In this document: positions 17,700-25,945 of the stretch, in pieces | Position numbering within the stretch: the first letter of the stretch is position 1 | Layout: each line of letters opens with the position of its first letter | The notes under the pieces: model-generated | Told to the model about the DNA's origin: nothing | Seen by the model: only the letters and a program-made list of their open reading frames with translations | The model's database searches: none | Program-made: the position numbers and the translations under genes | Source of the DNA: Promineifilum sp. | GTDB lineage: Bacteria; Chloroflexota; Anaerolineae; Promineifilales; Promineifilaceae | DNA: 34,784 bases | Assembly: GCA_019454405.1 (NCBI GenBank) | Contig: JACFOH010000009.1 | Coordinates: 1 to 34,784, forward strand | Direction: 5' to 3'

Positions 17700-19313
17700 A
17701 TGGAAATTCCTGTTGAGACTACTGTCGTAGCCGCTGTTGTCTATCCGGATCGAGCGCGGGTAGTCAATCGCGGTCAATGTGTTCTGGCCGAGGGATCACA
17801 TCAGATTATCATCGGTGAATTGCCGTTGGCCTTGGAGTCGGAATCTGTCCGCGCTGCGGGTCAGGGTACGGCTCGGGTTCGCTTGCGTAGCGTCGATGTG
17901 CGTCGTCGCCATTATGTTCAAACTCCTTCCGAGTCGGCCGCTGCGTTGGAGAAAGAGATCGAGCGAATTTCGGCCGCGCTACAGGCGCTCGATGACAATG
18001 CGGCTGTCAAGCAAGCTTCGATCGATCACCTGAACGGAATGCGTAATGCCACTGAAAATTATGCTTGGGGATTGGCCCGTGGTCGCGTTACCGTTGAGAA
18101 TCAGGCTGCACTCATGCGTTTCTTCGAGGATGAAGATATCCGGCTGCGTGCAGATCTACGTGAGCTAGGAGAGGCGCAGCATGATCACCAGAATGAGTTA
18201 GCCAAACTGCGCGCTGAACTGGAACAGATACGTTCGGCGCGACCGCGTCAGCGTTACGAGGCCCGGCTTGAGGTCGAAGCGCTTTCACCTGGCGATTTCA
18301 CCGTCGAGCTAACTTATGTTGTCGGTCAGGCCGGCTGGCAGCCACTGTATGATATGCGCCTGCACGAATCCGATGAGGGTACGCTGCTCACGATTACCAG
18401 CCAAGCTGAGATTACGCAGAACACAGGCCAGAACTGGTCCGACGTGCAGTTGTCGGTTTCGACAGCTCGCCCGGCGCTCAACCAGCTCGTTCCAGAAACT
18501 GAACCGTGGTACGTTGATGAATATCGACCGCCACAACCGCAACCTCGCGAACGTGATCTCATTGGGGTGGCCAAAATGTCGCAGATGGACGCGGCGAATA
18601 TGGGTATGACTGGTGGGTTTGCATCGGCCGTGGCCGCTATGATGGCGCCTGCGCCGGTCGAAGCCGAACCGGACGTTGCTACTCTTCAGCAAAGCGGCAC
18701 GGCGGTCACATTCGCTGTTTCCGGCAGCGTTGATGTTCCTGGCGATGGCACACCCAAGAAACTCACTATCGGTCAGAGCGACTTGCCTCCGCAACTTGAT
18801 TTCCTGTCCGTGCCCCGACATACTGATGCGGTTTATCGTCGTGCTACGTTGACGAATACCACTGGCGCACCGATGTTGCCCGGGCCGGCCAGCCTTTATG
18901 TAAATGATGAATATATAGGGCGGAACCATCTTGAATATACTCCCAGCGGTGGCGAAGTGAAACTCACTCTGGGTGTTGAAGAACGTATCACCGTCAAACG
19001 GGAGTTGGTCCGCCGAGATGTGGATAAACGCTTGTTACGCGACCAGCGCCAGCTTGTCTATGGCTATGAGATCAAGCTGGAGAATTTGCTGGCTACCCCA
19101 GCGCGCATCCTCGTTGAGGATCAATATCCCGTCTCGCGCCATGATCAGATCAAGGTTCGACTCGATCAGGCTTCTCCAGAGCCGATGGAACGTTCCGATC
19201 TTCATATTCTGAAATGGCAGATTGATCTGGCTCCGGCTGAGAAGAAGGTGATACGCTTTGAATATCAAGTTGAGCACCCTCGTGGGATGGTTATCAATGG
19301 GTTAGTGGATTGA
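17700..19313 (+). CDS. DUF4139/MuiA-like protein
   Basis: About 537 residues with no obvious signal peptide. The N-terminal part (ETTVVAAVVYPDRARVVNRG, then VRAAGQGTARVRLRSVDVRRRHY) matches the DUF4140 region of 'mucoidy inhibitor A'-type proteins. A charged coiled coil spans about residues 85-180. The C-terminal DUF4139 domain (about 190-535) shows ELTYVVGQAGWQPLYDMRL, the central Met/Ala-rich loop, and LEYTPSGGEVKLTLGVEERITVKREL followed by LLRDQRQLVYGYEIKLENLL. Biochemical function is unknown. The ATG at 17700 has GGGGAGAG just upstream. It sits between trmFO and hflX on the same strand. Confidence 0.8.
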   Translation: MEIPVETTVVAAVVYPDRARVVNRGQCVLAEGSHQIIIGELPLALESESVRAAGQGTARVRLRSVDVRRRHYVQTPSESAAALEKEIERISAALQALDDNAAVKQASIDHLNGMRNATENYAWGLARGRVTVENQAALMRFFEDEDIRLRADLRELGEAQHDHQNELAKLRAELEQIRSARPRQRYEARLEVEALSPGDFTVELTYVVGQAGWQPLYDMRLHESDEGTLLTITSQAEITQNTGQNWSDVQLSVSTARPALNQLVPETEPWYVDEYRPPQPQPRERDLIGVAKMSQMDAANMGMTGGFASAVAAMMAPAPVEAEPDVATLQQSGTAVTFAVSGSVDVPGDGTPKKLTIGQSDLPPQLDFLSVPRHTDAVYRRATLTNTTGAPMLPGPASLYVNDEYIGRNHLEYTPSGGEVKLTLGVEERITVKRELVRRDVDKRLLRDQRQLVYGYEIKLENLLATPARILVEDQYPVSRHDQIKVRLDQASPEPMERSDLHILKWQIDLAPAEKKVIRFEYQVEHPRGMVINGLVD

Positions 19314-19351
19314 TCGAATGCTCATACGTCATTTAATCGGAGGAAAGTCCT

Positions 19352-20680
19352 ACGACATCTAAGGGATTTCATACAGCGCCGCCGCGCGAACTCGCCTTCC
19401 TCGTTGGTACGGAGTTGCGAAGCAACCCTTCATTGCTGTCGGTGGAGGATAGCCTGGAAGAATTGACTCGATTGGCGGATACGGCCGGCATCGATGTTGT
19501 TGGGCAGGCGATCCAGCGTTTTGATAAACCCAACAGTGCGACTTATATTGGCCCCGGCAAAGTTGAGGAAGTCAAGATGCTGGTCGAAGAGCTTCAGGCT
19601 GATGTCGTCATCTTTGATGACGAATTATCGCCACGCCACCAGCGCGAACTGGAATCAGCTTTTGGTAAAGAGATCAAAGTCCTCGATCGTACGGCGCTTA
19701 TTCTCGATATCTTTGCCCAACATGCCCAAACGCGCGAGGGCAAGCTGCAAGTGGAACTGGCTCAGCTGGAATATCGTCTGCCTCGCCTGACGCGTATGTG
19801 GACGCATCTGGCGCGACAGGCCGGCGGCCGCGCGGGTGGCGCGTCTGGTGGTGTCGGCCTGCGCGGCCCTGGCGAGACGCAGCTGGAAGTCGACCGTCGG
19901 GAGATCAACCGCCACATCGCGCAGATCAAGGAAGAGCTTGAGAGCGTCCGTGCTCACCGAGAGCGGCACCGTTCGAAGCGGCAGCAAACTGAGCTTCAGG
20001 TTGTGGCTATTGTTGGCTATACCAATGCCGGTAAGTCCACGCTTCTAAATACGCTCAGCGGGATTGCCGCCGATTCCCCCTCAGCCATACTGGCCGCTGA
20101 TCAACTCTTTGCCACCCTCGATCCGACGACGCGTCGAATCATCATGCCGGGCGGCCGTGAACTTCTCTTCACCGACACCGTCGGTTTCATCCAAAAATTG
20201 CCGACGCAGATCGTAGCTGCTTTCCGTGCCACGCTGGAGGAAATCGCCGATGCGGATATCTTGCTCCATGTGGTTGATGCGACGCACCCCAACGCCCTGG
20301 AACAGATCGAGGCCGTAGAAGATACGTTAGCAGAGCTGGAGGCTGATCATTTGCCGATGGTCATCGCCTTGAACAAGATCGATCTATTGACTGATCCTGA
20401 AGCCGTCCGCGAGCAGCTGGACCTGGCGGCGCCGTCCGCGCTCATTTCAGCTGAAACAGGGCAGGGCGTTGATGAGCTGCTTATCTTGATCGAAGCGACC
20501 ATGGTAGGCCTGCTGAAACCTATTGAAATCCACCTGCCCTATAGTCGAGGTGACTTGCTTTCGCTGATCCATGAACGAGGTCAGGTTGATGAGGAAAAGC
20601 ATACCGAGTCAGGTACGCACATTTTCGGCCGTGTCCCAGACCGCTTGGTCCCTATTTTTGCCCCCTATCGACGCCTATGA
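19352..20680 (+). CDS. hflX: GTPase HflX, apparently starting at ACG
   Basis: A ribosome-splitting GTPase of the Obg/HflX group. It has the HflX N-terminal domain (DSLEELTRLADTAGIDVVGQ, YIGPGKVEEVKML), the Gly-rich linker GGRAGGASGGVGLRGPGETQLEVDRR, and the G domain with P-loop GYTNAGKST (about 222-230), DTVGFIQKLP and NKIDLL. The only usual start codon in frame is TTG at 19415, which has no spaced Shine-Dalgarno sequence and cuts off RELAFLVGTEL, a conserved HflX segment coded just upstream. Reading back, the frame is open to a stop at 19334 and contains no ATG, GTG, TTG or CTG, but GGAGGA at 19339-19344 is followed after seven bases by ACG at 19352. A 442-residue protein starting there fits best. 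The alternative is an ATG changed to ACG by mutation or assembly error. Confidence 0.9.
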   Translation, partial: TTSKGFHTAPPRELAFLVGTELRSNPSLLSVEDSLEELTRLADTAGIDVVGQAIQRFDKPNSATYIGPGKVEEVKMLVEELQADVVIFDDELSPRHQRELESAFGKEIKVLDRTALILDIFAQHAQTREGKLQVELAQLEYRLPRLTRMWTHLARQAGGRAGGASGGVGLRGPGETQLEVDRREINRHIAQIKEELESVRAHRERHRSKRQQTELQVVAIVGYTNAGKSTLLNTLSGIAADSPSAILAADQLFATLDPTTRRIIMPGGRELLFTDTVGFIQKLPTQIVAAFRATLEEIADADILLHVVDATHPNALEQIEAVEDTLAELEADHLPMVIALNKIDLLTDPEAVREQLDLAAPSALISAETGQGVDELLILIEATMVGLLKPIEIHLPYSRGDLLSLIHERGQVDEEKHTESGTHIFGRVPDRLVPIFAPYRRL

Positions 20681-21849
20681 ATGATATCGCTGCTATATTC
20701 CGCCGGCCGAAAGTTCAAATAGCGCTGGCCGGCTTTCGCGACCAGCTGGAATCGGCTATCGGCCAAATCATTGCTATCCAGCAAATACCGTCACCGACCT
20801 TTGCCGAAGAGAAGCGTGCCGAATATATCGAGGGTCAATTTCGGGCTATCGGCTTGAAAGATGTGTTCCGTGACTCGTCTAATAATGTGTATGGCCGCTT
20901 GCCCGGCCATGAACCCGATCGGGCGCCGGTGGTATTGTCGGCACACCTGGATACGGTCTTCCCGGCTGAAACAGACTTATCTGTTGACCGTAAGGATCAA
21001 GTTATCTATGGACCGGGAATTGGCGATAACTCCACCGGGCTGGCTGGACTTTTACTCACTGCCCGGACCATAGTCGAGCATCAACTGCCCCACGCGGCCG
21101 ATATTCATTTCGTCGCCAATATTGGCGAGGAAGGTCTCGGCGATCTATGCGGCATGCGAATTGTTGTGGATCGCTTTGGTGGAGAGGCTACCTATATCGT
21201 CGTTGAGGGAGGCCTTTTTGGTCGTCTGGTTCATCAAGCTATTGGTGTATGTCGATTTCGCGTCGATGTCACCGCGCCGGGGGGCCATTCCTGGGGTGGA
21301 TTCGGCACGACGAGTGCCATTCATGTCCTGGGTCGCCTTATCGCAGCTATCGACGATCTGACCGTTCCAACTATTCCTCGAACTACCTACAACGTCGGCA
21401 TTATCGAAGGCGGTATATCGATTAACACCATCGCTCATTCAGCGCGCTTGTGGCTCGATCTCCGCTCGGAAGGAAAGGATGAACTGGATCGCCTTGTCGA
21501 CCATGTGCGCGAGATTGTGGCGGAAATGAATGAGAAGCATATGGTTGCTGAAGACGGTGTGCAGATCGATATGGTGCAAGTAGGTGACCGTCCAGCGGGC
21601 AATATCGATCGTCAGTCACCCGTTGTGGCTTATGCCGATGCAGCCCTGAGGTTAGTCGGTGCCGATGAGATTCGCTATATGGCTAGTAGCACCGATGCCA
21701 ACATCCCGTTGAGCCTGGGCTATCAGTCCGTCTGCCTGGGCTTGACGCACTCTGGCAATGCTCATCGGCCGGATGAATATATAGACATAACGAATTTGCC
21801 TGCTGGGCTGGGCCAGCTTTTGCTGGTGACGCTGGCTATTGCCGAATAA
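20677..21849 (+). CDS. M20-family metallopeptidase
   Basis: A 390-residue zinc hydrolase of the M20 (ArgE/DapE/PepT-like) family. Metal and catalytic residues are visible: His90 and Asp92 in SAHLDTVFP, bridging Asp117 in GPGIGDNSTG, the Glu151-Glu152 pair in NIGEEGLGD, and the last metal ligand in LTHSGNAHRPDEYI. The dimerisation domain (about 190-300, VTAPGGHSWGGFGTTSAIH) is present. Members remove amino acids from peptides or hydrolyse acyl-amino acids; the substrate cannot be told from sequence. Its ATG overlaps the hflX stop (ATGA), indicating translational coupling. Confidence 0.88.
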   Translation: MNDIAAIFRRPKVQIALAGFRDQLESAIGQIIAIQQIPSPTFAEEKRAEYIEGQFRAIGLKDVFRDSSNNVYGRLPGHEPDRAPVVLSAHLDTVFPAETDLSVDRKDQVIYGPGIGDNSTGLAGLLLTARTIVEHQLPHAADIHFVANIGEEGLGDLCGMRIVVDRFGGEATYIVVEGGLFGRLVHQAIGVCRFRVDVTAPGGHSWGGFGTTSAIHVLGRLIAAIDDLTVPTIPRTTYNVGIIEGGISINTIAHSARLWLDLRSEGKDELDRLVDHVREIVAEMNEKHMVAEDGVQIDMVQVGDRPAGNIDRQSPVVAYADAALRLVGADEIRYMASSTDANIPLSLGYQSVCLGLTHSGNAHRPDEYIDITNLPAGLGQLLLVTLAIAE

Positions 21850-21890
21850 TTAACATGATGTTTGCCGATATCCCATTGGAGGGGTTTACT

Positions 21891-23033
21891 ATGGAATTTG
21901 AGCTGACAGACGAACAGCGAGCGTTGCGCGATGTGATCCATACCTTTGTGGCGGCGGAAGTGAGATCGCGGGCACGACACACAGACGAAACCGGTGAGTT
22001 CAACTGGCCCGCTGTCCGCAAGATGGGCCCTCTGGGCCTCCTGGGCCTGGAAGTGCCCGAGGAGTACGGGGGCGCGGCGCTCGACGCGATTAGCGTCGCT
22101 ATCGCCGTCGAAGAACTTGGCTGGGCATGCGGCTCAACGGCGCTAGCCATCGCGGCCCATAACGGCCTCGGCCTTGGCCCCGTCGTGGCTTTTGGAAGCG
22201 AGGAACAAAAACAGTACTGGTTGCCGCGCCTGACCAGTGGACAGGGCAAGCTGGCCTGCCTCAGCCTGACCGAACCTGGCGCGGGTTCTGATCTCAAGGG
22301 AGGTGTTCGCACTCGCGCAGTTAGAGAAGGTGACTCCTGGGTCATCAACGGTGCCAAGATGTGGATGACCAACGCCTCGATATCTGACTTGATGGTCGTG
22401 CTCTGCCGAACCGGTGATGAAGGCAGCAATGCGCTGAGCCACATTCTCGTGCCTTCTGATACACCTGGGGTCGTCATTGGGCCGCCGCAGAAGAAGATGG
22501 GACTTCATGGCTCGCCTACTCACGCTGTCGCCTTCGATGGCGTGCGTGTGCCGGCCGAGAATTTGCTGGGTGTTGAGGGGCGAGGATTGCAACAGACGAT
22601 GATGACGCTTGATAGCGGCCGTGTTGGCATCGGCGCACTGGCTATTGGTCTGGCTCAAGCGGCTTATGAGGAGGCTGTCAAGTACGCCAAGGAGCGTGAA
22701 GCCTTCGGTCAGCCTATCGCCAACTTTCAGGCTATTCAGTGGATGCTGGCTGATGCCGCCACAGAGATCGAGGCGGCCCGTTTGATGGTCTATAAGGCGG
22801 CCTGGCTTAAAGGGTTGAAGCGACCCTATGGCAAGATGGCCTCGATGGCCAAACTATTTGCCACAGAGATGAGCGAGCGTGTTTGTCGCAACGCTATCCA
22901 GATTCATGGCGGCTATGGCTATAGCTCTGAGTTTGAAGTTGAGCGCATGTATCGCGATACACGATTGATGACCATCGGCGAGGGAACAAGTGAGATTCAG
23001 CGCATGGTTATCGCGCGCCATATCCTGGGCTAG
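21891..23033 (+). CDS. Acyl-CoA dehydrogenase
   Basis: A 380-residue FAD enzyme that forms the alpha-beta double bond of acyl-CoA. It shows FELTDEQRALRDVIHTF at the start, the FAD/substrate motif CLSLTEPGAGSDL, NGAKMWMTNAS, the middle-domain region KKMGLHGSPTHAVAFDGVRVPAENLLG, IQIHGGYGYSSEFEVERMYRD and GEGTSEIQRMVIARHILG, in which the first Glu is at the usual catalytic-base position. Chain-length preference is not predictable; it is of the short/branched-chain general type. The ATG at 21891 has GGAGGGG at 21878-21884; upstream ATGs at 21855 and 21858 lack this. It follows the M20 peptidase by 41 bases. Confidence 0.95.
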   Translation: MEFELTDEQRALRDVIHTFVAAEVRSRARHTDETGEFNWPAVRKMGPLGLLGLEVPEEYGGAALDAISVAIAVEELGWACGSTALAIAAHNGLGLGPVVAFGSEEQKQYWLPRLTSGQGKLACLSLTEPGAGSDLKGGVRTRAVREGDSWVINGAKMWMTNASISDLMVVLCRTGDEGSNALSHILVPSDTPGVVIGPPQKKMGLHGSPTHAVAFDGVRVPAENLLGVEGRGLQQTMMTLDSGRVGIGALAIGLAQAAYEEAVKYAKEREAFGQPIANFQAIQWMLADAATEIEAARLMVYKAAWLKGLKRPYGKMASMAKLFATEMSERVCRNAIQIHGGYGYSSEFEVERMYRDTRLMTIGEGTSEIQRMVIARHILG

Positions 23034-23053
23034 GCTTACAAGTAATTGAAACG

Positions 23054-23099
23054 ACAAAAGCGAGAGTAGTGATCTTCATGGGTCACTACTCTCTTTTGT
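23054..23099. terminator. Bidirectional terminator between convergent genes
   Basis: GAGAGTAGTGA (23062-23072) pairs perfectly with TCACTACTCTC (23083-23093). It is flanked by ACAAAA on the left and TTTTGT on the right, so it can end transcription from both the acyl-CoA dehydrogenase (plus) and the glycosidase-like gene (minus). Confidence 0.85.
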
Positions 23100-24530
23100 T
23101 TATGGGGTGGGTATTTGCGGCCTCGGAAACGGTGTCGGCAGGTTGTTCAAAGTTAAACCCTGCTGTGTGGAGAAACTGCCCGCGAACAACGATGGATCGA
23201 TACGGCCGATCCCCGGATCGATGATGAAATAATGGCTTTTAGCGTAGCCGGTCAGTGGCTCGATGAGCCGTTGCGTTTGGTTGTCGATATTGCAACACCA
23301 TGGGCCGCCGAGGTACCAGATGGCCGCCCCCAAGACTTGGGGGTACGCCGCATAAAGTCGTGACGCCCAGGCGATGTCCTCCAGTGCCTTCTCGGGTTCG
23401 GGGACGGCGCCATATTCCCATCCCCATTCAGTAATCAGGACAGTCGGCCGCGGGATCCCGTGCCGGTCGACTGTGTCGAACAGAGCCTGGAAGCGACCAA
23501 TGAGATAGGGATAACCTACTGCGGCCCCATCAGTCGTCAAGCTATATTCATGCAAGGCGATCGCAACCTGATCCCTATGCGCCCCGGCATACCGCAGAAA
23601 CTCGAGCATGGCCGGATCTTCCCAGTCGTTAGGGAGATTCGCTCCGGGTTTGTAATCGGGCCAGCCGCCGACCTCTGGTACGCCGACTTCGAAGCTTAGC
23701 GCCGCGTATTTATAACCTTCCGCCACGGCCAACTTGGCCACAGCCAGAGAGAAGCGCGCTAATCGTTCGATGTGCAGGTTTCCATCGCGCCCATAACGAC
23801 TTGGCTCGTTCAACGTCTCGAGCCAATAATAATTTTTGTCCAATTCTTTTGGAGCTGCGTCCCGGTTAACCTGCCAATTGATCGCGGCCGCTTGTTCGGG
23901 CGATAGCGCTAGATTGTGGAACATATCCTCATATCGCGGCCCTGTCGCTCGATAGACGAGGACGTGCGGTACAGTACGGCCCACTTGCTCGTTCTGCTTC
24001 ATCAATTGCTGAACTTCAAAGAGTGGGCCGGCATTATCGACACTCTTGACGAAAATCGGTATGCCTGCATCGTTGAGTTGGCGGATATAATCACCCCAAC
24101 CGCTGGCGTTGCCTCTCAGCCCACGATGAAAACCGATCTCTACAAAAGCGAGGTCTTTACCCTGAGCTTGCGCCTTCGCTCGGGCCGCCTCAAAATCTAC
24201 CGGTGGGTAGGCGACTACGGCTGTTGGCGCTGGGAGTGGCGCTCCAATGGCTGGGGCGCTGGTGGCTGTTGGGCTAGGTGTGGCCGTTGGCACGGGAGTT
24301 GGATCAAACGGGCTGCCAAACATAGCCGGGGCGTACTTCAAGGTTCCAACCATCGGTGGCGAACTGCTATATGCAACTTTTCCGGTGATCTGTGATGACG
24401 CCTCACGCACGGCAGCCGACATGGTAGCACAACCAATGAGGGTCAAAGCCATCACGACCGAAAGCAGGCTCAAGGTGACGAGTTGCCTGCCGGGGATCTT
24501 TGCACGAATAGATGAGCCGAATTGTTTCAT
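23100..24530 (-). CDS. Glycosidase-like lipoprotein (TIM-barrel, clan A-like)
   Basis: About 476 residues. A lipoprotein signal (hydrophobic 17-31, lipobox LIGC with Cys34) is followed by a low-complexity Pro/Thr/Ala linker (about 75-110) and a (beta/alpha)8-type domain. WLETLNEPSRYG carries a Glu in the Asn-Glu-Pro context of the clan-A acid/base, and VLITEWGWEYG carries a Glu at the position of the nucleophile. IPIFVKSVD and AIALHEYSL fit barrel strands. The precise family and substrate are not identifiable, and loss of activity cannot be excluded. It should be anchored outside the membrane. The ATG at 24530 lies 8 bases after TATAGT; a TTG at 24533 is less likely. Confidence 0.72.
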   Translation of the reverse strand: MKQFGSSIRAKIPGRQLVTLSLLSVVMALTLIGCATMSAAVREASSQITGKVAYSSSPPMVGTLKYAPAMFGSPFDPTPVPTATPSPTATSAPAIGAPLPAPTAVVAYPPVDFEAARAKAQAQGKDLAFVEIGFHRGLRGNASGWGDYIRQLNDAGIPIFVKSVDNAGPLFEVQQLMKQNEQVGRTVPHVLVYRATGPRYEDMFHNLALSPEQAAAINWQVNRDAAPKELDKNYYWLETLNEPSRYGRDGNLHIERLARFSLAVAKLAVAEGYKYAALSFEVGVPEVGGWPDYKPGANLPNDWEDPAMLEFLRYAGAHRDQVAIALHEYSLTTDGAAVGYPYLIGRFQALFDTVDRHGIPRPTVLITEWGWEYGAVPEPEKALEDIAWASRLYAAYPQVLGAAIWYLGGPWCCNIDNQTQRLIEPLTGYAKSHYFIIDPGIGRIDPSLFAGSFSTQQGLTLNNLPTPFPRPQIPTP

Positions 24531-24538
24531 CAAAGCAT

Positions 24539-24544
24539 ACTATA
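24539..24544 (-). promoter_or_regulatory. -10 box of the glycosidase-like gene, near-leaderless
   Basis: TATAGT on the minus strand (24544-24539) is followed by 8 bases and the ATG at 24530, so the leader would be only one or two bases. No convincing -35 box is visible. Confidence 0.4.
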
Positions 24545-24636
24545 GCGTAGTTTACATGTTTGAGATGCTGGATTTAAGGTTCCCATTGTAAAAATATCGT
24601 TCTCTATCTCGGCCGTCTTTTGCCCTTTATCTTGGC

Positions 24637-24642
24637 TATAAT
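24637..24642 (+). promoter_or_regulatory. -10 box of the ATP-grasp gene, probably leaderless
   Basis: A perfect TATAAT (24637-24642) is followed by 6 bases and the ATG at 24649, placing the likely transcription start on the start codon. No Shine-Dalgarno sequence precedes this ATG or the next in-frame one at 24682. Confidence 0.5.
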
Positions 24643-24648
24643 CATGGT

Positions 24649-25938
24649 ATGACCATTAGAGATGATATACGCGGCCGCATTATGTTGCTGACTACTGTGC
24701 GTTCTTACCGGCTGGAGGCGTTTCGCGCCGCGGCCGAGCGCGCCGGCATCCAAGTGATCGCCGGAGTCGACTTGCCGGATGAGCTGGCCGGCCAATGGCC
24801 CGATACCTTGCCCTTAACGTTTACTGATGTCGAAGAATCCACACGGCGGATCGTCGACTATGCGGCTTCAAACCCATTATCGGCGGTGATGGCCGTCGAT
24901 GATAGTGGCAGCCTCATCGCCGCCGCTGCTGGTCATGTATTGGGCTTGCCGCATAACGAACCTGCGGCAGCTGAGGCCGCTCGTGATAAGGCGATCATGC
25001 GCCGTCAGCTACAGGCTGGAGGGGTGGCTGTTCCCTGGTTCCACCTTTTTTCCACCTCCGATGATCCTGCGGAGGTAGCCGCGCTCGTGCCCTATCCTTG
25101 TGTTGTAAAGCCGACTAACCTTAACGGTAGCCGCGGCGTCATGCGTGCCGACACCCCTGGACAACTCGTGGAAGTTATCGGCCGGCTATCGCGCCTCATT
25201 AGCCGGGAGTCAGTCGAACCACGCCCTTACCTGGTCGAGAGCTTCTTGCCCGGCTTCGAAGTTGCACTGGAGGGTATCCTTGATAACGGGGAACTGACCG
25301 TTTTGGCTCTGTTCGACAAGCCAGATCCGCTCGATGGGCCGTTCTTCGAGGAGACGATCTATATCACGCCATCGCGCTTGCCGACGGCAACGCAAGCCGC
25401 TATCGAGTTTACTACCGCCGCTGCCGCTCGCGCTCTTGGCCTCCGCGTCGGACCGATCCACGCTGAAATGCGCATCAATGACGACGGCGTATGGATCCTG
25501 GAGGTGGCTGGCCGTTCCATCGGAGGATTGTGTTCCCAGACCTTGCGCTTTGGGGTAGGAGATACACTGGAAGAGCTTATCGTCCGTCAGGCGGCAGGCT
25601 TACCATTAGGGGATACGCACCAGCGCGATGGAGCGTCCGGGGTAATGATGATCCCCATACCTCAGGCGGGGTTATTTCGCGGCGTGGCTGGTATCGAGGA
25701 CGCACTAGCTGTACCGCTCATCGATAGCATCGAGATCACCGCCCGAACCAATTATCCTATCGTACCACTGCCCGAGGGCGATAGTTACCTCGGCTTTATC
25801 TTTGCTCGAGGGGATTCTCCTGAAAATGTTGAGGCGGCCCTGCGCGAAGCACACGGCCGCCTGTCTTTCACGATCGACCCATTGCTCTCCGTTCTATCCG
25901 ATGGAACGACGATGGGTTCGGTTAACTTCTATGGATGA
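24649..25938 (+). CDS. ATP-grasp carboxylate-amine ligase (L-amino-acid ligase-like)
   Basis: A 429-residue ATP-grasp enzyme. The N-terminal Rossmann-like domain (VRSYRLEAFRAAAERAGIQVI, VMAVDDSGSLIAAAAGHVLGL) leads to the ATP-grasp core with PYPCVVKPTNLNGSRGVMRA, YLVESFLPGFEVALEGIL, and the metal-binding end AEMRINDDGVWILEVAGRSIGG. The C-terminal domain contains GVMMIPIPQAG. This layout matches the BacD/L-amino-acid-ligase group, which joins two amino acids through an acyl-phosphate, rather than carbamoyl-phosphate synthase or PurK. Substrates are unknown and no biosynthetic cluster surrounds it. It is transcribed divergently from the glycosidase-like lipoprotein and ends seven bases from sucB. 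Confidence 0.8.
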   Translation: MTIRDDIRGRIMLLTTVRSYRLEAFRAAAERAGIQVIAGVDLPDELAGQWPDTLPLTFTDVEESTRRIVDYAASNPLSAVMAVDDSGSLIAAAAGHVLGLPHNEPAAAEAARDKAIMRRQLQAGGVAVPWFHLFSTSDDPAEVAALVPYPCVVKPTNLNGSRGVMRADTPGQLVEVIGRLSRLISRESVEPRPYLVESFLPGFEVALEGILDNGELTVLALFDKPDPLDGPFFEETIYITPSRLPTATQAAIEFTTAAAARALGLRVGPIHAEMRINDDGVWILEVAGRSIGGLCSQTLRFGVGDTLEELIVRQAAGLPLGDTHQRDGASGVMMIPIPQAGLFRGVAGIEDALAVPLIDSIEITARTNYPIVPLPEGDSYLGFIFARGDSPENVEAALREAHGRLSFTIDPLLSVLSDGTTMGSVNFYG

Positions 25939-25945
25939 TGCCGAT

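Noticed and set aside
17142..17777. Minus-strand open frame of 211 codons over the trmFO 3' end
   Set aside because: Antisense to conserved TrmFO sequence, with low-complexity His/Arg/Gln composition; judged a shadow frame.
19415..19417. TTG as the hflX start
   Set aside because: GGAG abuts it with no spacing, and it would remove the conserved RELAFLVGTEL segment coded just upstream.
21836..22477. Long minus-strand open frame (213 codons) opposite the acyl-CoA dehydrogenase gene
   Set aside because: It is fully antisense to a clear family member, its translation is rich in Ser/Arg/Pro typical of shadow frames, and no motif or ribosome site supports it.
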